A stretch of 64,000 nt of DNA from Brachybacterium kimchii (GTDB lineage: Bacteria; Actinomycetota; Actinomycetes; Actinomycetales; Dermabacteraceae), in contig NZ_CP097218.1 of NCBI RefSeq assembly GCF_023373525.1, forward strand, positions 2,108,001-2,172,000, given 5' to 3'. How positions within the stretch are numbered: the first letter of the stretch is position 1; each line of letters opens with the position of its first letter. The position numbers were made by a program, and so were the translations under genes. Under the pieces are notes generated by a model. That model was not told the DNA's origin. It saw only the letters and a list, made by a program, of their open reading frames with translations, and ran no database searches. Shown piece after piece: positions 41,264-49,602 of this stretch.

Positions 41264-42082
41264 ATGCGGATCGCCACCTGGAACATCAACTCCCTGCGCG
41301 CCCGGATGGATCGGCTGCTCGCGCTGCTCGAGCGCCAGGAGATCGACGTGATCGCCCTGCAGGAGATCAAGGCGAAGCCCCAGCAACTGGACCTCAGCGG
41401 CCTCGAGGCCGCCGGGTACGAGGTCGCCGCGCACGGCCTGAACCAGTGGAACGGCGTCGCGATCGCCTCGCGCGTCGGCCTGGCCGATGTGCGCACCGAG
41501 CTGCCGGCGGTCCCCGCCTGGCCCGACGACGAGGACGGCGTGGTCGAGGCGCGCGCGCTCGGCGCCGTCGTCGGCGGCGCCGAGGACGGCTCGGGCGGCC
41601 TGCGCCTGTGGTCCCTGTACGTGCCCAACGGCCGCGAGATCGACCACCCGCACTACGGCTACAAGCTGCGCTGGCTCGAGGCGCTCCGCGCCGAGGGAGC
41701 CCGCGAGCTCGCGGCCGACGCCGACGCCCGCGTGCTGCTGACCGGCGACTTCAACGTCGCCCCCGAGGACGACGACGTCTGGTCGATGGAGTTCTTCGAG
41801 GGGAAGACGCACGTCACCGAGCCCGAGCGCTCGGCCTTCCGGGCCGTGGTCGACGAGGGCTACGCGGACCTGGTGCGCCCCGATCACCCGGGCCCCGGTG
41901 TGTACACCTACTGGGACTACCAGCAGCTGCGCTTCCCGAAGAAGGAGGGCATGCGCATCGACTTCGCGCTCGGCTCCCCCGCCGTGCAGACCGCCTACCG
42001 CGCCTCCTTCATCGACCGCGAGGAGCGCAAGGGCAAGGGCGCCTCCGACCACGCGCCCGTGGTGCTCGACCTGGAGCTCTGA
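41264..42082 (+). CDS. xth: exodeoxyribonuclease III / AP endonuclease
   Basis: 272 aa enzyme of the exonuclease-endonuclease-phosphatase fold that repairs abasic sites. Metal and catalytic segments are MRIATWNINSLRAR (Asn), IALQEIKAKPQQL (Glu metal ligand), LYVPNGREI, LTGDFNVAPEDDDVW (Asp/Asn), and the terminal GASDHAPVVLDLEL (Asp-His). Length is normal. Leaderless promoter; divergent from the amidohydrolase. The 90-bp gap to the Tad locus contains an A/T-richer stretch (TTTATCCC) that may be the Tad promoter. Confidence 0.95.
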   Translation: MRIATWNINSLRARMDRLLALLERQEIDVIALQEIKAKPQQLDLSGLEAAGYEVAAHGLNQWNGVAIASRVGLADVRTELPAVPAWPDDEDGVVEARALGAVVGGAEDGSGGLRLWSLYVPNGREIDHPHYGYKLRWLEALRAEGARELAADADARVLLTGDFNVAPEDDDVWSMEFFEGKTHVTEPERSAFRAVVDEGYADLVRPDHPGPGVYTYWDYQQLRFPKKEGMRIDFALGSPAVQTAYRASFIDREERKGKGASDHAPVVLDLEL

Positions 42083-42172
42083 CCCCGCTCCGCGGATCCT
42101 CCACAATGCCCGTTTATCCCCCATCCGGGATTCGGGGCTGACGGGGAGGCCGCTCGCGCCGACGCTGGGGGC

Positions 42173-43381
42173 ATGACCAGCCTCCTGGACCGCCCCGCAC
42201 TCCGCACGCCCTCCCGATTCCCGGCCGCCTCCTCCCCGCCGGGCGCCGAGGGCCCGCGGGAGCGCGCGCCGGTCCTTCGAGGGCGCGGGCCGGCGTCCGG
42301 GGCCGTGGGTGGTGCACCGGCCGTCGTCGTCTGGCACGACGTCGCAGCGGAGGACGATGCCGCGGAGAGCCTGCGGGCGCTGGTCGCGGACCATGCCGGT
42401 GCCGCCGGCGCCGTGCTGCGGGACGCTCCCGCGCTCGCCGCACCGGGGCCTTCCGGTCCTGCCGGATCGGCCGGTCCTGCCGGGTCCGCGGGAGCGGGCG
42501 AGACGCGCGAGGCGCTGCACCTGTGCACGCCCGCCGCGCTGCTCGCCGATCCTCCGCGCACCGCCCGCTCCAGGCTGCTCGTGGTCACCGATCGCCCGGT
42601 CTCCGAACCCGTGTGGCGGCGTGCGCTCGAACTCGAGGCGGCGGCCGTACTGCGCCTCCCGGAGGACTCGACGCGCCTGCTCTCGCTGCTGGGGGACGCG
42701 CTGCGACCGCGCCAGAGCGCCCGCATCATCGGTGTGGTCGGCGGGTGCGGCGGGGCGGGCGCCTCGAGCCTCGCGGCGCGGCTCGCCGGAGCGGCCGCCC
42801 GTGCCGGTCGCTCGAGCGTGCTGATCGACGCCGACCCGATGGGCGGCGGCCTCGACGCCCTCGTCGAGGCCCCGGAGCTGCGCGGCGCCTGCTGGGAGGA
42901 CCTCTCCGGGATCGATGCGGCCGACGGCGAGGCCCTGGTCGCAGGGCTCCCCGAGGTCGACGACGTGCGCCTGCTCGTGGCACGGGAGGATCCCGCTCCC
43001 AGCGGCATGCAGCTCGACCACGTGCTGGCCGCGCTCGACTCCCTCACGGCGCAGGTCGTGGTCGACCTCGCCCCCGATCTGGTGGGCCCGGCGATCGCGC
43101 ACCTCGACCGCCTGTACGTGGTGCTGCCGGCGACCGACCACGCCCTGCGCGCCACCGCCCGGCGCCTCGCCGCCTGGCACCTGCCACCAGGGGGCGCCGA
43201 GGCCGTGCTCCGCGGTCGCGGACCCGTGTCCTCCGCGGATGTTCGGGAGGCGCTGCACCTGGGCGTCGCCGGGCGCTTCGCGGACTCCTCGCGCGGGACC
43301 GTGCCGCTGCTGGACGTGCGCCGCCGAGGAGCGGACGGCCTCGCCCGTCGCCTCGCAGCGAGCTGGGAGGACGGTCGATGA
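42173..43381 (+). CDS. CpaE/Ssd-like MinD-family ATPase of the Tad locus
   Basis: 402 aa. The N-terminal half is receiver-like and poorly conserved, with a Gly/Ala/Pro/Ser repeat (about 92-107). From about residue 182 comes a MinD/ParA-type domain: GVVGGCGGAGASSLAARLAGAAA is the deviant Walker A, IDADPMGGGLD the switch region, and VVVDLAPDL Walker B. This is the 'helicase/secretion neighbourhood CpaE-like' protein of actinobacteria (related to Ssd, septum site-determining), thought to position the Tad machine at the membrane. First gene of a tight operon; its stop overlaps the next start by four bases. Confidence 0.88.
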   Translation: MTSLLDRPALRTPSRFPAASSPPGAEGPRERAPVLRGRGPASGAVGGAPAVVVWHDVAAEDDAAESLRALVADHAGAAGAVLRDAPALAAPGPSGPAGSAGPAGSAGAGETREALHLCTPAALLADPPRTARSRLLVVTDRPVSEPVWRRALELEAAAVLRLPEDSTRLLSLLGDALRPRQSARIIGVVGGCGGAGASSLAARLAGAAARAGRSSVLIDADPMGGGLDALVEAPELRGACWEDLSGIDAADGEALVAGLPEVDDVRLLVAREDPAPSGMQLDHVLAALDSLTAQVVVDLAPDLVGPAIAHLDRLYVVLPATDHALRATARRLAAWHLPPGGAEAVLRGRGPVSSADVREALHLGVAGRFADSSRGTVPLLDVRRRGADGLARRLAASWEDGR

Positions 43382-44637
43382 GCGCCGTCGACGCCCCGGA
43401 GGGCGCTCTCGACGCGGTGATCGACCGCGTGCGCGAGGACCTCGCCGCGGAGCCCGGCCCCGTCGACGTCCCCCGGGTCTCCCGGGCGCTGCGCCGGGAG
43501 GGCCGTGTGCTCGGCGCCGCCGCGATGCTCGAGATCACGAGCCGGGTGCGCGACCACGTCTCCGGGCTCGGGCCGCTCCAGGATCTCGTGGGGCCGGGAG
43601 TCACCGACGTGCTCGTCAACGGCGACGGCAGCGTGTGGGTCGACGGCGCCGAGGGACTGCACCGCAGCCCTGTGCACGTCGCCCCCGAGCAGGCGCGCTC
43701 GCTCGCCGTGCGCCTGGCGACCCTGGGCGGCAGACGCCTCGACGACGCCGTGCCCTGCGCGGACGCGCGCCTGCCCGGCGACATCCGCTTCCACGGGGTG
43801 CTCTCGCCGCTCTCGCCCACGGGCGCCCTGATCTCCCTGCGCCTGCCCTCCCGGCGCACGATGAGCCTCGCGGATCTCGAGGCCGCAGGTGCTCTTCCGG
43901 ACCCGCTGCCCGAGGTGATGCGGGCGCTCGTCGCCGCACGCGCGGCGTTCGTCGTCACCGGAGGCACCGGGACGGGGAAGACGACCCTGCTCGGGGCACT
44001 GCTCGCCCTCGTCCCCGAGAGCGAGCGCATCGTCGTCATCGAGGACGCGCAAGAGCTGCGCATCGACCATCCCCATGCCGTCCACCTGCAGTCGCGGCAC
44101 GCCAACAGCGAGGGCACGGGCGCGGTGGACCTGGCCGACCTGGTCCGCCAGAGCCTGCGCATGCGTCCGGATCGCCTGGTGCTGGGCGAATGCCGCGGCG
44201 CCGAGGTGCGCGAGCTCCTCCAGGCGCTGAACACGGGGCACGAGGGCGGGTGCGGGACCCTGCATGCCAACACCGCCCTGGACGTCCCCGCCCGCCTGGA
44301 GGCGCTCGGCGCGCTGGGCGGGCTGGACCGGCAGGCGCTCGCCGCACAGGCCGCGAGCGCCCTCGAGGTGGTCGTGCACCTCGGCCGCCCGCACGGCCGG
44401 CGTCGGATCGTCGAGCTCGCGGTGCTCGAGCGCGGAAACGACGGCGCGCTGCGCGCGGTGCCCGCCCTGGACCTCCGCGAGGACGTGGTCGTCACCGGTC
44501 CCGGATGGGCCCGGCTCGCCCGCCGCCTCGGCCTCACCGCGACGCCGACGGCGGGACCCGCGGGCGCGGACCGCGCCCGGGGCCGCCACAGCGCCCGCGC
44601 GGATGACGGGGCCGCGCGACCGGGGGCGGACCGATGA
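43378..44637 (+). CDS. tadA: TadA/CpaF-type secretion ATPase
   Basis: 419 aa hexameric ATPase that drives pilus assembly or secretion. Walker A is VTGGTGTGKTTLLGALLAL (about residues 193-211), the Asp box is IVVIEDAQELRI, the Walker B/His box region is MRPDRLVLGECRGAEVRELLQALNTGHEGG, and a nucleotide-contact segment is TLHANTALDVPARLE. The C-terminus has an Arg/Ala-rich low-complexity end. Overlaps both neighbours by four bases (ATGA), so stoichiometry is set by coupling. Confidence 0.94.
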   Translation: MSAVDAPEGALDAVIDRVREDLAAEPGPVDVPRVSRALRREGRVLGAAAMLEITSRVRDHVSGLGPLQDLVGPGVTDVLVNGDGSVWVDGAEGLHRSPVHVAPEQARSLAVRLATLGGRRLDDAVPCADARLPGDIRFHGVLSPLSPTGALISLRLPSRRTMSLADLEAAGALPDPLPEVMRALVAARAAFVVTGGTGTGKTTLLGALLALVPESERIVVIEDAQELRIDHPHAVHLQSRHANSEGTGAVDLADLVRQSLRMRPDRLVLGECRGAEVRELLQALNTGHEGGCGTLHANTALDVPARLEALGALGGLDRQALAAQAASALEVVVHLGRPHGRRRIVELAVLERGNDGALRAVPALDLREDVVVTGPGWARLARRLGLTATPTAGPAGADRARGRHSARADDGAARPGADR

Positions 44638-45749
44638 GCGTCCTCGCTCTTCTGCTCGCCGCCCCTCTCGTCCTCCTCGTGGTCTGGAGCAGGGGACCGG
44701 CCGTCGCGGCACCGGGCCGGCGACCGCTGCGCCTCCCCCGTCGCCCGCAGCACGCGAGCACGCTGGACGTGGCCCGCATGGTCGAGCGGCTCGCGGTGGT
44801 GCTCGGCAGCGGGTCTCCCGTGCGCGGCGCTTGGAGGATCGTCGCCGACTCGCTGCCGCCCGGCGACCTCTCCCAGCTGGCCGCCCGGGTGAGCGCTGGC
44901 GCCGACCCGCGCCGCGCCGCCCACGGGCGCCTCTCGCGCTCCGCGGAGATCCGGGCGCTCGGCACCGCGCTCGAGGTCTGCGAGCACAGCGGCGCCCCCA
45001 TGTCCTCCCTGCTCGAGGGGCTCGCCGGGGCCCTGCGCGGGCTGCACGACGCCGCGGCCGCGCGCCGCAGCGCCTTCGCGGGCCCACGGGCGACCGGCCG
45101 CATCCTGCTGGGTCTGCCCGTCGCCGGCATCGCCCTGGGCGCGCTCCTGGGCGCCGATCCCCTGCGGATCCTGTTCGGCACCACCGCCGGTCGTCTGCTG
45201 CTGATCAGCGGCTGCGCCCTGACCCTCGCCGGCTGGTGGTGGATGCGCTCCCTCCTGCGCACCGCCGAGGGGCACGCGCACAGCGGCGTGGACCCCTCCG
45301 TGCTCCTGGATCTCATCGCCGGAGCGATGACCTCCGGGCTGCCGCTGGCCGGTGCCTCATCCGTGGTGGCACGGGCCCTCGCCGAGGATCCCTCCTCGCA
45401 GACCGCCGCGAAGGACCTGGACCGCTTCGCGCAGTCCCTCGCGGCGGGCGTCCCCTCCGTGCTCGCGGCGCAGCACCTGCCGCCCGATCTCACGGTGCTC
45501 GGGGAGTCAGCGCTGCTCGCCGAGCGCTCCGGCGCGGACCTCACGCGCGTCCTCCACGGGGCCGCGCGGGACGCCCGTCGCGACCGCGCCCGCGACGCGG
45601 AGGCAGCCGCCGCGCGCCTGGCCGTGCGACTGGTCCTGCCCACCGGCACCACCCTGCTCCCGGCCTTCGTGCTGCTCGGGATCATCCCGACCGTCGCCTC
45701 GCTGCTGAGCGGCTCCCTGGGCGTCGAGACCTGGCTCCCCGTCGTCTGA
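44634..45749 (+). CDS. Tad inner-membrane platform protein with two T2SSF-like halves (TadB/TadC-like)
   Basis: 371 aa. Two copies of a type II secretion F-like unit can be seen: the first at about 44-145 (DVARMVERLAVVLGSGSPVRGAW to ALEVCEHSGAPMSSLLEGLAGAL) followed by helices at about 156-172 and 187-205; the second at about 218-330 (SVLLDLIAGAMTSGLPLAGA to ALLAERSGADLTRVLHGAARDARR) followed by C-terminal helices. TadB and TadC are separate genes in mycobacteria and many others; here both halves lie on one chain with no frame interruption. It should form the membrane base on which TadA acts. Starts four bases inside the tadA end. Confidence 0.85.
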   Translation: MSVLALLLAAPLVLLVVWSRGPAVAAPGRRPLRLPRRPQHASTLDVARMVERLAVVLGSGSPVRGAWRIVADSLPPGDLSQLAARVSAGADPRRAAHGRLSRSAEIRALGTALEVCEHSGAPMSSLLEGLAGALRGLHDAAAARRSAFAGPRATGRILLGLPVAGIALGALLGADPLRILFGTTAGRLLLISGCALTLAGWWWMRSLLRTAEGHAHSGVDPSVLLDLIAGAMTSGLPLAGASSVVARALAEDPSSQTAAKDLDRFAQSLAAGVPSVLAAQHLPPDLTVLGESALLAERSGADLTRVLHGAARDARRDRARDAEAAAARLAVRLVLPTGTTLLPAFVLLGIIPTVASLLSGSLGVETWLPVV

Positions 45750-45804
45750 CCGCCGCTCGTCCTCCGACCTGCCTCACCCCTGACCCCCGGGCTCGTGCCC
45801 GGTC

Positions 45805-45826
45805 CGCGCCGCCGATCGGCGGTGCG
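45805..45826 (+). promoter_or_regulatory. palindromic hairpin upstream of the pilin gene
   Basis: Eleven base pairs, one of them G-U in RNA, around an axis between 45815 and 45816, in the 117-nt gap before the pilin gene. The only sizeable gap inside the Tad operon; it may be an mRNA stabiliser or partial terminator that raises pilin relative to the machine. Confidence 0.5.
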
Positions 45827-45866
45827 CCATCACCCGCACCCGCGGGTCCACCCGAAGGAGATCACC

Positions 45867-46205
45867 ATGTCCGCACCCGTCCTCACCCAGCCCGTCCCGC
45901 GCCGCCGGCGCGCGGCCTCCACCCGCCCCGCGCCCATCGGGCCCGGGACCACCCGGGCCGCGGCGGACCCGTGCCCGCGCCCGCGCGCCCACACTCCCCG
46001 TGGGGGCACCGGCGTGTTCGGTCCCACCCGACACAGCCTGGGCGCGGCCCTGCGGGACGACGCCGGCGCGTCGACCGCGGAGTACGCCATCACGGTGCTC
46101 GCGGCCTGCGGCTTCGCGGCCGTGCTGGTGCTGCTGCTGAAGTCCGGCGAGGTGCGGGAGCTGCTGATGAACATCATCACCTCGGCGCTCTCGCTGGGGC
46201 AGTGA
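45867..46205 (+). CDS. DUF4244 Flp-like pilin subunit
   Basis: 112 aa with a long, basic, Pro/Arg-rich lead (about residues 1-66) and then the class III prepilin pattern GASTAEYAITVLAACGFAAV: Gly before the cut, Glu at +5, Tyr at +6 and a single hydrophobic helix. After removal of the lead, the mature pilin would be only about 45 residues. ATG at 45867 has AAGGAG six bases upstream, the best ribosome-binding site in the operon, as expected for the major subunit. No prepilin peptidase gene is in the window. Its stop overlaps the next start by four bases (GTGA). Confidence 0.9.
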   Translation: MSAPVLTQPVPRRRRAASTRPAPIGPGTTRAAADPCPRPRAHTPRGGTGVFGPTRHSLGAALRDDAGASTAEYAITVLAACGFAAVLVLLLKSGEVRELLMNIITSALSLGQ

Positions 46206-46681
46206 CCGTCCGCTCCCCCGCCCCACCCGCGCAGTGCGCGCACGCCGACGAGGCGTCCCGGCAGGCCCCTTCCCGGGCCGGCCGGGGCGCCCGTCGCCCG
46301 CTGCGCGGCAGCACCGGCTCGGTGACGGCGGAGACAGCGATCGTGCTGCCCGTGGTCGTGCTGATGGTGCTCGTGATCCTCGTGGCCGGGGTCGGGATCG
46401 GAGCGCAGGTGCAGCTTGAGTCCGCGGCCCGCGGGGCGGCCCGCGAGCTCGCGCGCGGCCAGAGCGAGGGCGAGGCAGTGCAGAGCGCTCAGCGGATCGC
46501 CGGCGACGGTGCGCAGGTGAGCGTCGGTTCCGACGGCGCGTGGGTTCGCGTGACGGTGACGCGCACCGTGGGCGCCCGCGGCGGCCTGCTCGCCGGCGCG
46601 AGCTGGGACCTCAGCGGTTCCGCCCAGGCGCGCAGGGAACCCCATCTGGTGGGCGACGGGCAGGGAGGGGGCGCACCGTGA
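46202..46681 (+). CDS. TadE-like minor pseudopilin
   Basis: 159 aa. A basic N-terminal region (about 1-38) is followed by a prepilin-type segment GSVTAETAIVLPVVVLMVLV (Gly before the cut, Glu at +5) and one transmembrane helix, then an extracytoplasmic domain of about 95 residues with AARGAARELARGQSEGEAVQ, the usual TadE helix. Expected to be processed by the same peptidase as the pilin. GTG start overlaps the pilin stop by four bases and its own stop overlaps the next gene by four. Confidence 0.88.
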   Translation: MTVRSPAPPAQCAHADEASRQAPSRAGRGARRPLRGSTGSVTAETAIVLPVVVLMVLVILVAGVGIGAQVQLESAARGAARELARGQSEGEAVQSAQRIAGDGAQVSVGSDGAWVRVTVTRTVGARGGLLAGASWDLSGSAQARREPHLVGDGQGGGAP

Positions 46682-47277
46682 CGCCGCGACGCGCACGGGA
46701 GGACGCGGGAGAGCACGCGAGGGAGGAGGGATCGGCGCCCGCGAGCGTCCTCGCCTACATCGGGGCGATGACGGCGGTGCTCGGCGCGGTCGTCGTCATC
46801 GGGCAGGGGCTGCTCGCGCTCGCGGCCGCGGACACCGCCGCGGACCTCGCCGCGCTCGCGGGCGCCGACTCGCTCGCCGTCGGCGGCAGCGCGCCGTGCG
46901 CCGTCGCCTCCGAGGCGGCCGCCCGCAACGACGCGAGCCTGCTCTCGTGCACGGTCGCGGGTCAGGACGTGATCGTCGAGGTCAGCACGCCTGCTGGCGT
47001 GCTGCCGGATCAGCGCTCGCGGGCCCGCGCCGGCCCTGCGCCGTCGAGCAGCTCGAGGACGGCGAGCGCGCCCGCCTTGGACAGCGGCTCGTTGCCGTTG
47101 CCGCACTTGGGGGACACCACGCACGCCGGGCAGCCGGCCTCGCATGCGCATTCGCGCACCATGTCCTCCGTCGCCCGCACCCAGGCGGCCGCGTCCTCGG
47201 CGCCGCGCTCGGCGAACCCGGCGCCGCCGGGCGCGCCGTCGTACACGAAGATCGTCGGCTGGCCGGTGTCCTCGTGA
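46678..47277 (+). CDS. Rv3654c-type TadE-like protein, extended antisense to the helicase
   Basis: 199 aa. The N-terminal region has a membrane helix (about 24-46, SVLAYIGAMTAVLGAVVVIGQ) followed by AAADTAADLAALAGADSLAVG and a Cys pair, the pattern of the Rv3654c-family TadE-like proteins found beside this helicase. The prepilin Glu at +5 is Ser here. The family normally seems to end soon after a segment like RARAGP (here at about 119-124). Here the frame continues a further 75 residues of Ser/Ala/Pro-rich sequence read from the complement of the helicase 3' end, giving a 268-bp convergent overlap. Either a lost stop codon or a genuinely longer protein. Confidence 0.75.
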   Translation: MTPRRAREDAGEHAREEGSAPASVLAYIGAMTAVLGAVVVIGQGLLALAAADTAADLAALAGADSLAVGGSAPCAVASEAAARNDASLLSCTVAGQDVIVEVSTPAGVLPDQRSRARAGPAPSSSSRTASAPALDSGSLPLPHLGDTTHAGQPASHAHSRTMSSVARTQAAASSAPRSANPAPPGAPSYTKIVGWPVSS

Positions 47278-49562
47278 TGGGCCGTCGAGACCCCGCCGAT
47301 GTCCCAGCGGTCGCACGTGGCCAGCAGCGGCAGCATCGAGATCGCGGCGTGCTCGGCCGCGTGCAGCGCGCCGGGGAGCAGCTCGTCGACGATGCCGTCG
47401 GCCTCGGTGGTCTCCTGGGGCAGCACGAACCAGACCGCGCGCGTGGTGAGGGTGCGCGGCGGCAGATCCAGCGGATGCTGGCCGAGGACCGCCTGGGTGT
47501 ACACGTCGCGCACCTGATAGCCCGTGACCTGGTCGGTGACGTCCACGGTGCCGAAGCACAGCATCACCCCTCGCCCCCACTCCTCCTCGCGGTCGGTGGA
47601 GCGGATGCGGATCGTGGAGGTCGACTGCGGATGCGTGGAGTGGAGGGGGTCCTCGCGGTGCACGAGGGCGACCGCCCGCTCGACGTCCAGGTGATCGACG
47701 ACGAAGTTCCTGCCCTGGTGCATGTAGACCGCGCCGTCATGGACCTGGGTGTGGGCGCTGCCGGCGTCGACGGTGCCCAGCAGGGCGCCGCTGGACGCCT
47801 CGACGATCCGCACCGGCTCACCGCCGCTCCCGCGCAGGTCGGTGAGGTCGTGGGCGCTCTCCGTCATCGTCCAGTACCAGCCCGTCGGGCGGCGTCGCAG
47901 CACGCCGCGGGCGGCGAGGGTGTCCAGCAGCTCCCGCGCGGCGGGCCCGAAGATCTCCTCCTCGCCCTCGCGCAGGGGGAGCTCCGCGGCCGCGGCGCAC
48001 AGGTGGGGAGTCATCACGTAGGGGTTCTGGGGGTCGAAGACGGCCGCCTCGACCTCCATGCCGAACACGGAGTCCGGATGGTGCACGAGATAGGTGTCCA
48101 GGGGGTCCTCGCGGGCGACGAACAGGGCGAGCGCATCGCCCTCCTGGCTGCGCCCGGCGCGTCCCGCCTGCTGCCAGAGCGAGGCGCGGGTGCCCGGCCA
48201 GCCGGCGATCAGCACGGCGTCGAGCCCGGAGATGTCGATGCCCAGCTCGAGGGCATTGGTGGAGGCCAGCGCCCGCAGCTCCCCCGAGCGCAGAGCGTCC
48301 TCGAGCGACCTCCGCTCCTCCGCGAGATACCCGCCGCGATAGGCGGCGATCCGCCCTGCCCGGCGCGCGAGCTCGCCGTCCATGGCCTGCTCCGCCTCCT
48401 GCCCGAGCAGGCGCTGCGCGCCCGTCGAGACGAGCTCGGCCCCGCGCCGGGAGCGGGCGAACACGAGGGTCTGCACGTCGCGGCGCACGAGGTCCGCGAG
48501 CAGTGCGCCGGCCTCGCTCGTCGCCGAGCGGCGCAGCGGCTCCTCGCTGCGCTCGGTGTGCTCGGTGTGCTCGCTGCGCTCGGTGCGCTGGTGGGCAGGG
48601 GCCTCGCCGCCGGGCCCATCGGGGCCACCGGCCCCGCTCGGGTCCGTCGGACGGCGGCCGTCGACCACCGACTTCGTGCCGGGCTCCCACAGTCCGAAGG
48701 TGACGCCGCCGCGCGGAGAGCCGTCCTCGGTGACGGCGACGGCGTCCCCGCCGATCAGGCGGGAGGCCGAGAGCTCGGGGTTCGCGGTGGTGGCCGAGGC
48801 CAGGATGAACGTGGGGTCGCTGCGATAGGCGGCTGCCACGCGGCGCAGGCGCCGCAGGACCATCGCGACGTGGCTGCCGAAGACGCCGCGGTAGCTGTGG
48901 CACTCGTCGACGATCACGTACTTCAGGGCCCGGAAGAAGCTCGCCCACTGCTCGTGACCGGGGAGGATCCCGAAATGCAGCATGTCGGGGTTGGTGAGCA
49001 CGAAGGTGCCGTGCCGACGGATCCAGCGGCGCTGCTCCGTGGGGGTGTCCCCGTCGTAGACGGCCACGCGGGCGTCGCGCAGCTCGGCGCCGTCGGCCAG
49101 CGCCGTGATGTTGGTGAGCTGGTCCGCGGCCAGTGCCTTCGTCGGCGCGAGGTACAGGGCGGTCGCGCGCGGCGCGGAGCGGTCGAGCTCGCGCGCGCCG
49201 ATCGCGCTCAGCGAGGGAAGCAGGTACGCGAGCGACTTGCCGGAGGCGGTGGCGGTGGAGAGGACGACGTGCCGCCCCTCGTGGGCGAGCTGCGCAGCCT
49301 GCTCCTGGTGGATCCAGGGGGCCGTGATGCCGCGGGAGGCGAGGTGCTCGCGCAGGCGCGGATCCGTCCACTCCGGGAACTCGCCGGTGCGTCCGGGGCG
49401 CGCGGGCACGTGCTCCACATGGGTGAGGCAGGTGCGGCGCTGCAGGGGTGCGCTGAGGTCCCGCAGCAGCTCGTCGGCCCGCCCTCGTCGCACCCGCTCC
49501 CCTTCCTGACCACGGCCCGGATCAGCGCCGGGAGCGGTTCTGGGACCGCCCGTCCAGCGCAT
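47010..49562 (-). CDS. DECH-box helicase of the Tad 'helicase/secretion neighbourhood' with DUF1998
   Basis: 850 aa superfamily 2 helicase. Motifs are IHQEQAAQLAHEG (Q-like), STATASGKSLAYLLPSL (Walker A), VIVDECHSYRGVFGSH (DECH), SATTANP (motif III), ALELGIDISGLDAVLIAGWPGT and QAGRAGRS (motifs V and VI). The C-terminal DUF1998 region has a zinc-type cluster CACEAGCPACVVSPKCG. An insertion with Glu-His-Thr repeats (about 300-330) is encoded by 9-bp DNA repeats. Related to archaeal Hel308/MrfA-type repair helicases; MrfA in Bacillus removes mitomycin adducts, so DNA repair is the likely role despite its conserved place by the Tad genes. The ATG at 49562 is one of several possible starts; a GTG near 49494 would shorten the N-terminus. 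Confidence 0.9.
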   Translation of the reverse strand: MRWTGGPRTAPGADPGRGQEGERVRRGRADELLRDLSAPLQRRTCLTHVEHVPARPGRTGEFPEWTDPRLREHLASRGITAPWIHQEQAAQLAHEGRHVVLSTATASGKSLAYLLPSLSAIGARELDRSAPRATALYLAPTKALAADQLTNITALADGAELRDARVAVYDGDTPTEQRRWIRRHGTFVLTNPDMLHFGILPGHEQWASFFRALKYVIVDECHSYRGVFGSHVAMVLRRLRRVAAAYRSDPTFILASATTANPELSASRLIGGDAVAVTEDGSPRGGVTFGLWEPGTKSVVDGRRPTDPSGAGGPDGPGGEAPAHQRTERSEHTEHTERSEEPLRRSATSEAGALLADLVRRDVQTLVFARSRRGAELVSTGAQRLLGQEAEQAMDGELARRAGRIAAYRGGYLAEERRSLEDALRSGELRALASTNALELGIDISGLDAVLIAGWPGTRASLWQQAGRAGRSQEGDALALFVAREDPLDTYLVHHPDSVFGMEVEAAVFDPQNPYVMTPHLCAAAAELPLREGEEEIFGPAARELLDTLAARGVLRRRPTGWYWTMTESAHDLTDLRGSGGEPVRIVEASSGALLGTVDAGSAHTQVHDGAVYMHQGRNFVVDHLDVERAVALVHREDPLHSTHPQSTSTIRIRSTDREEEWGRGVMLCFGTVDVTDQVTGYQVRDVYTQAVLGQHPLDLPPRTLTTRAVWFVLPQETTEADGIVDELLPGALHAAEHAAISMLPLLATCDRWDIGGVSTAHHEDTGQPTIFVYDGAPGGAGFAERGAEDAAAWVRATEDMVRECACEAGCPACVVSPKCGNGNEPLSKAGALAVLELLDGAGPARARER

Positions 49563-49589
49563 GTCCGGATCACGTCCGGGCACCTGGGG

Positions 49590-49595
49590 CACAAT
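49590..49595 (+). promoter_or_regulatory. probable leaderless -10 element of the methyltransferase gene
   Basis: CACAAT, seven bases before the ATG at 49603. The overlapping complement reads TACGAT and may serve the helicase. Confidence 0.4.
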
Positions 49596-49602
49596 CGTAG
49601 CC

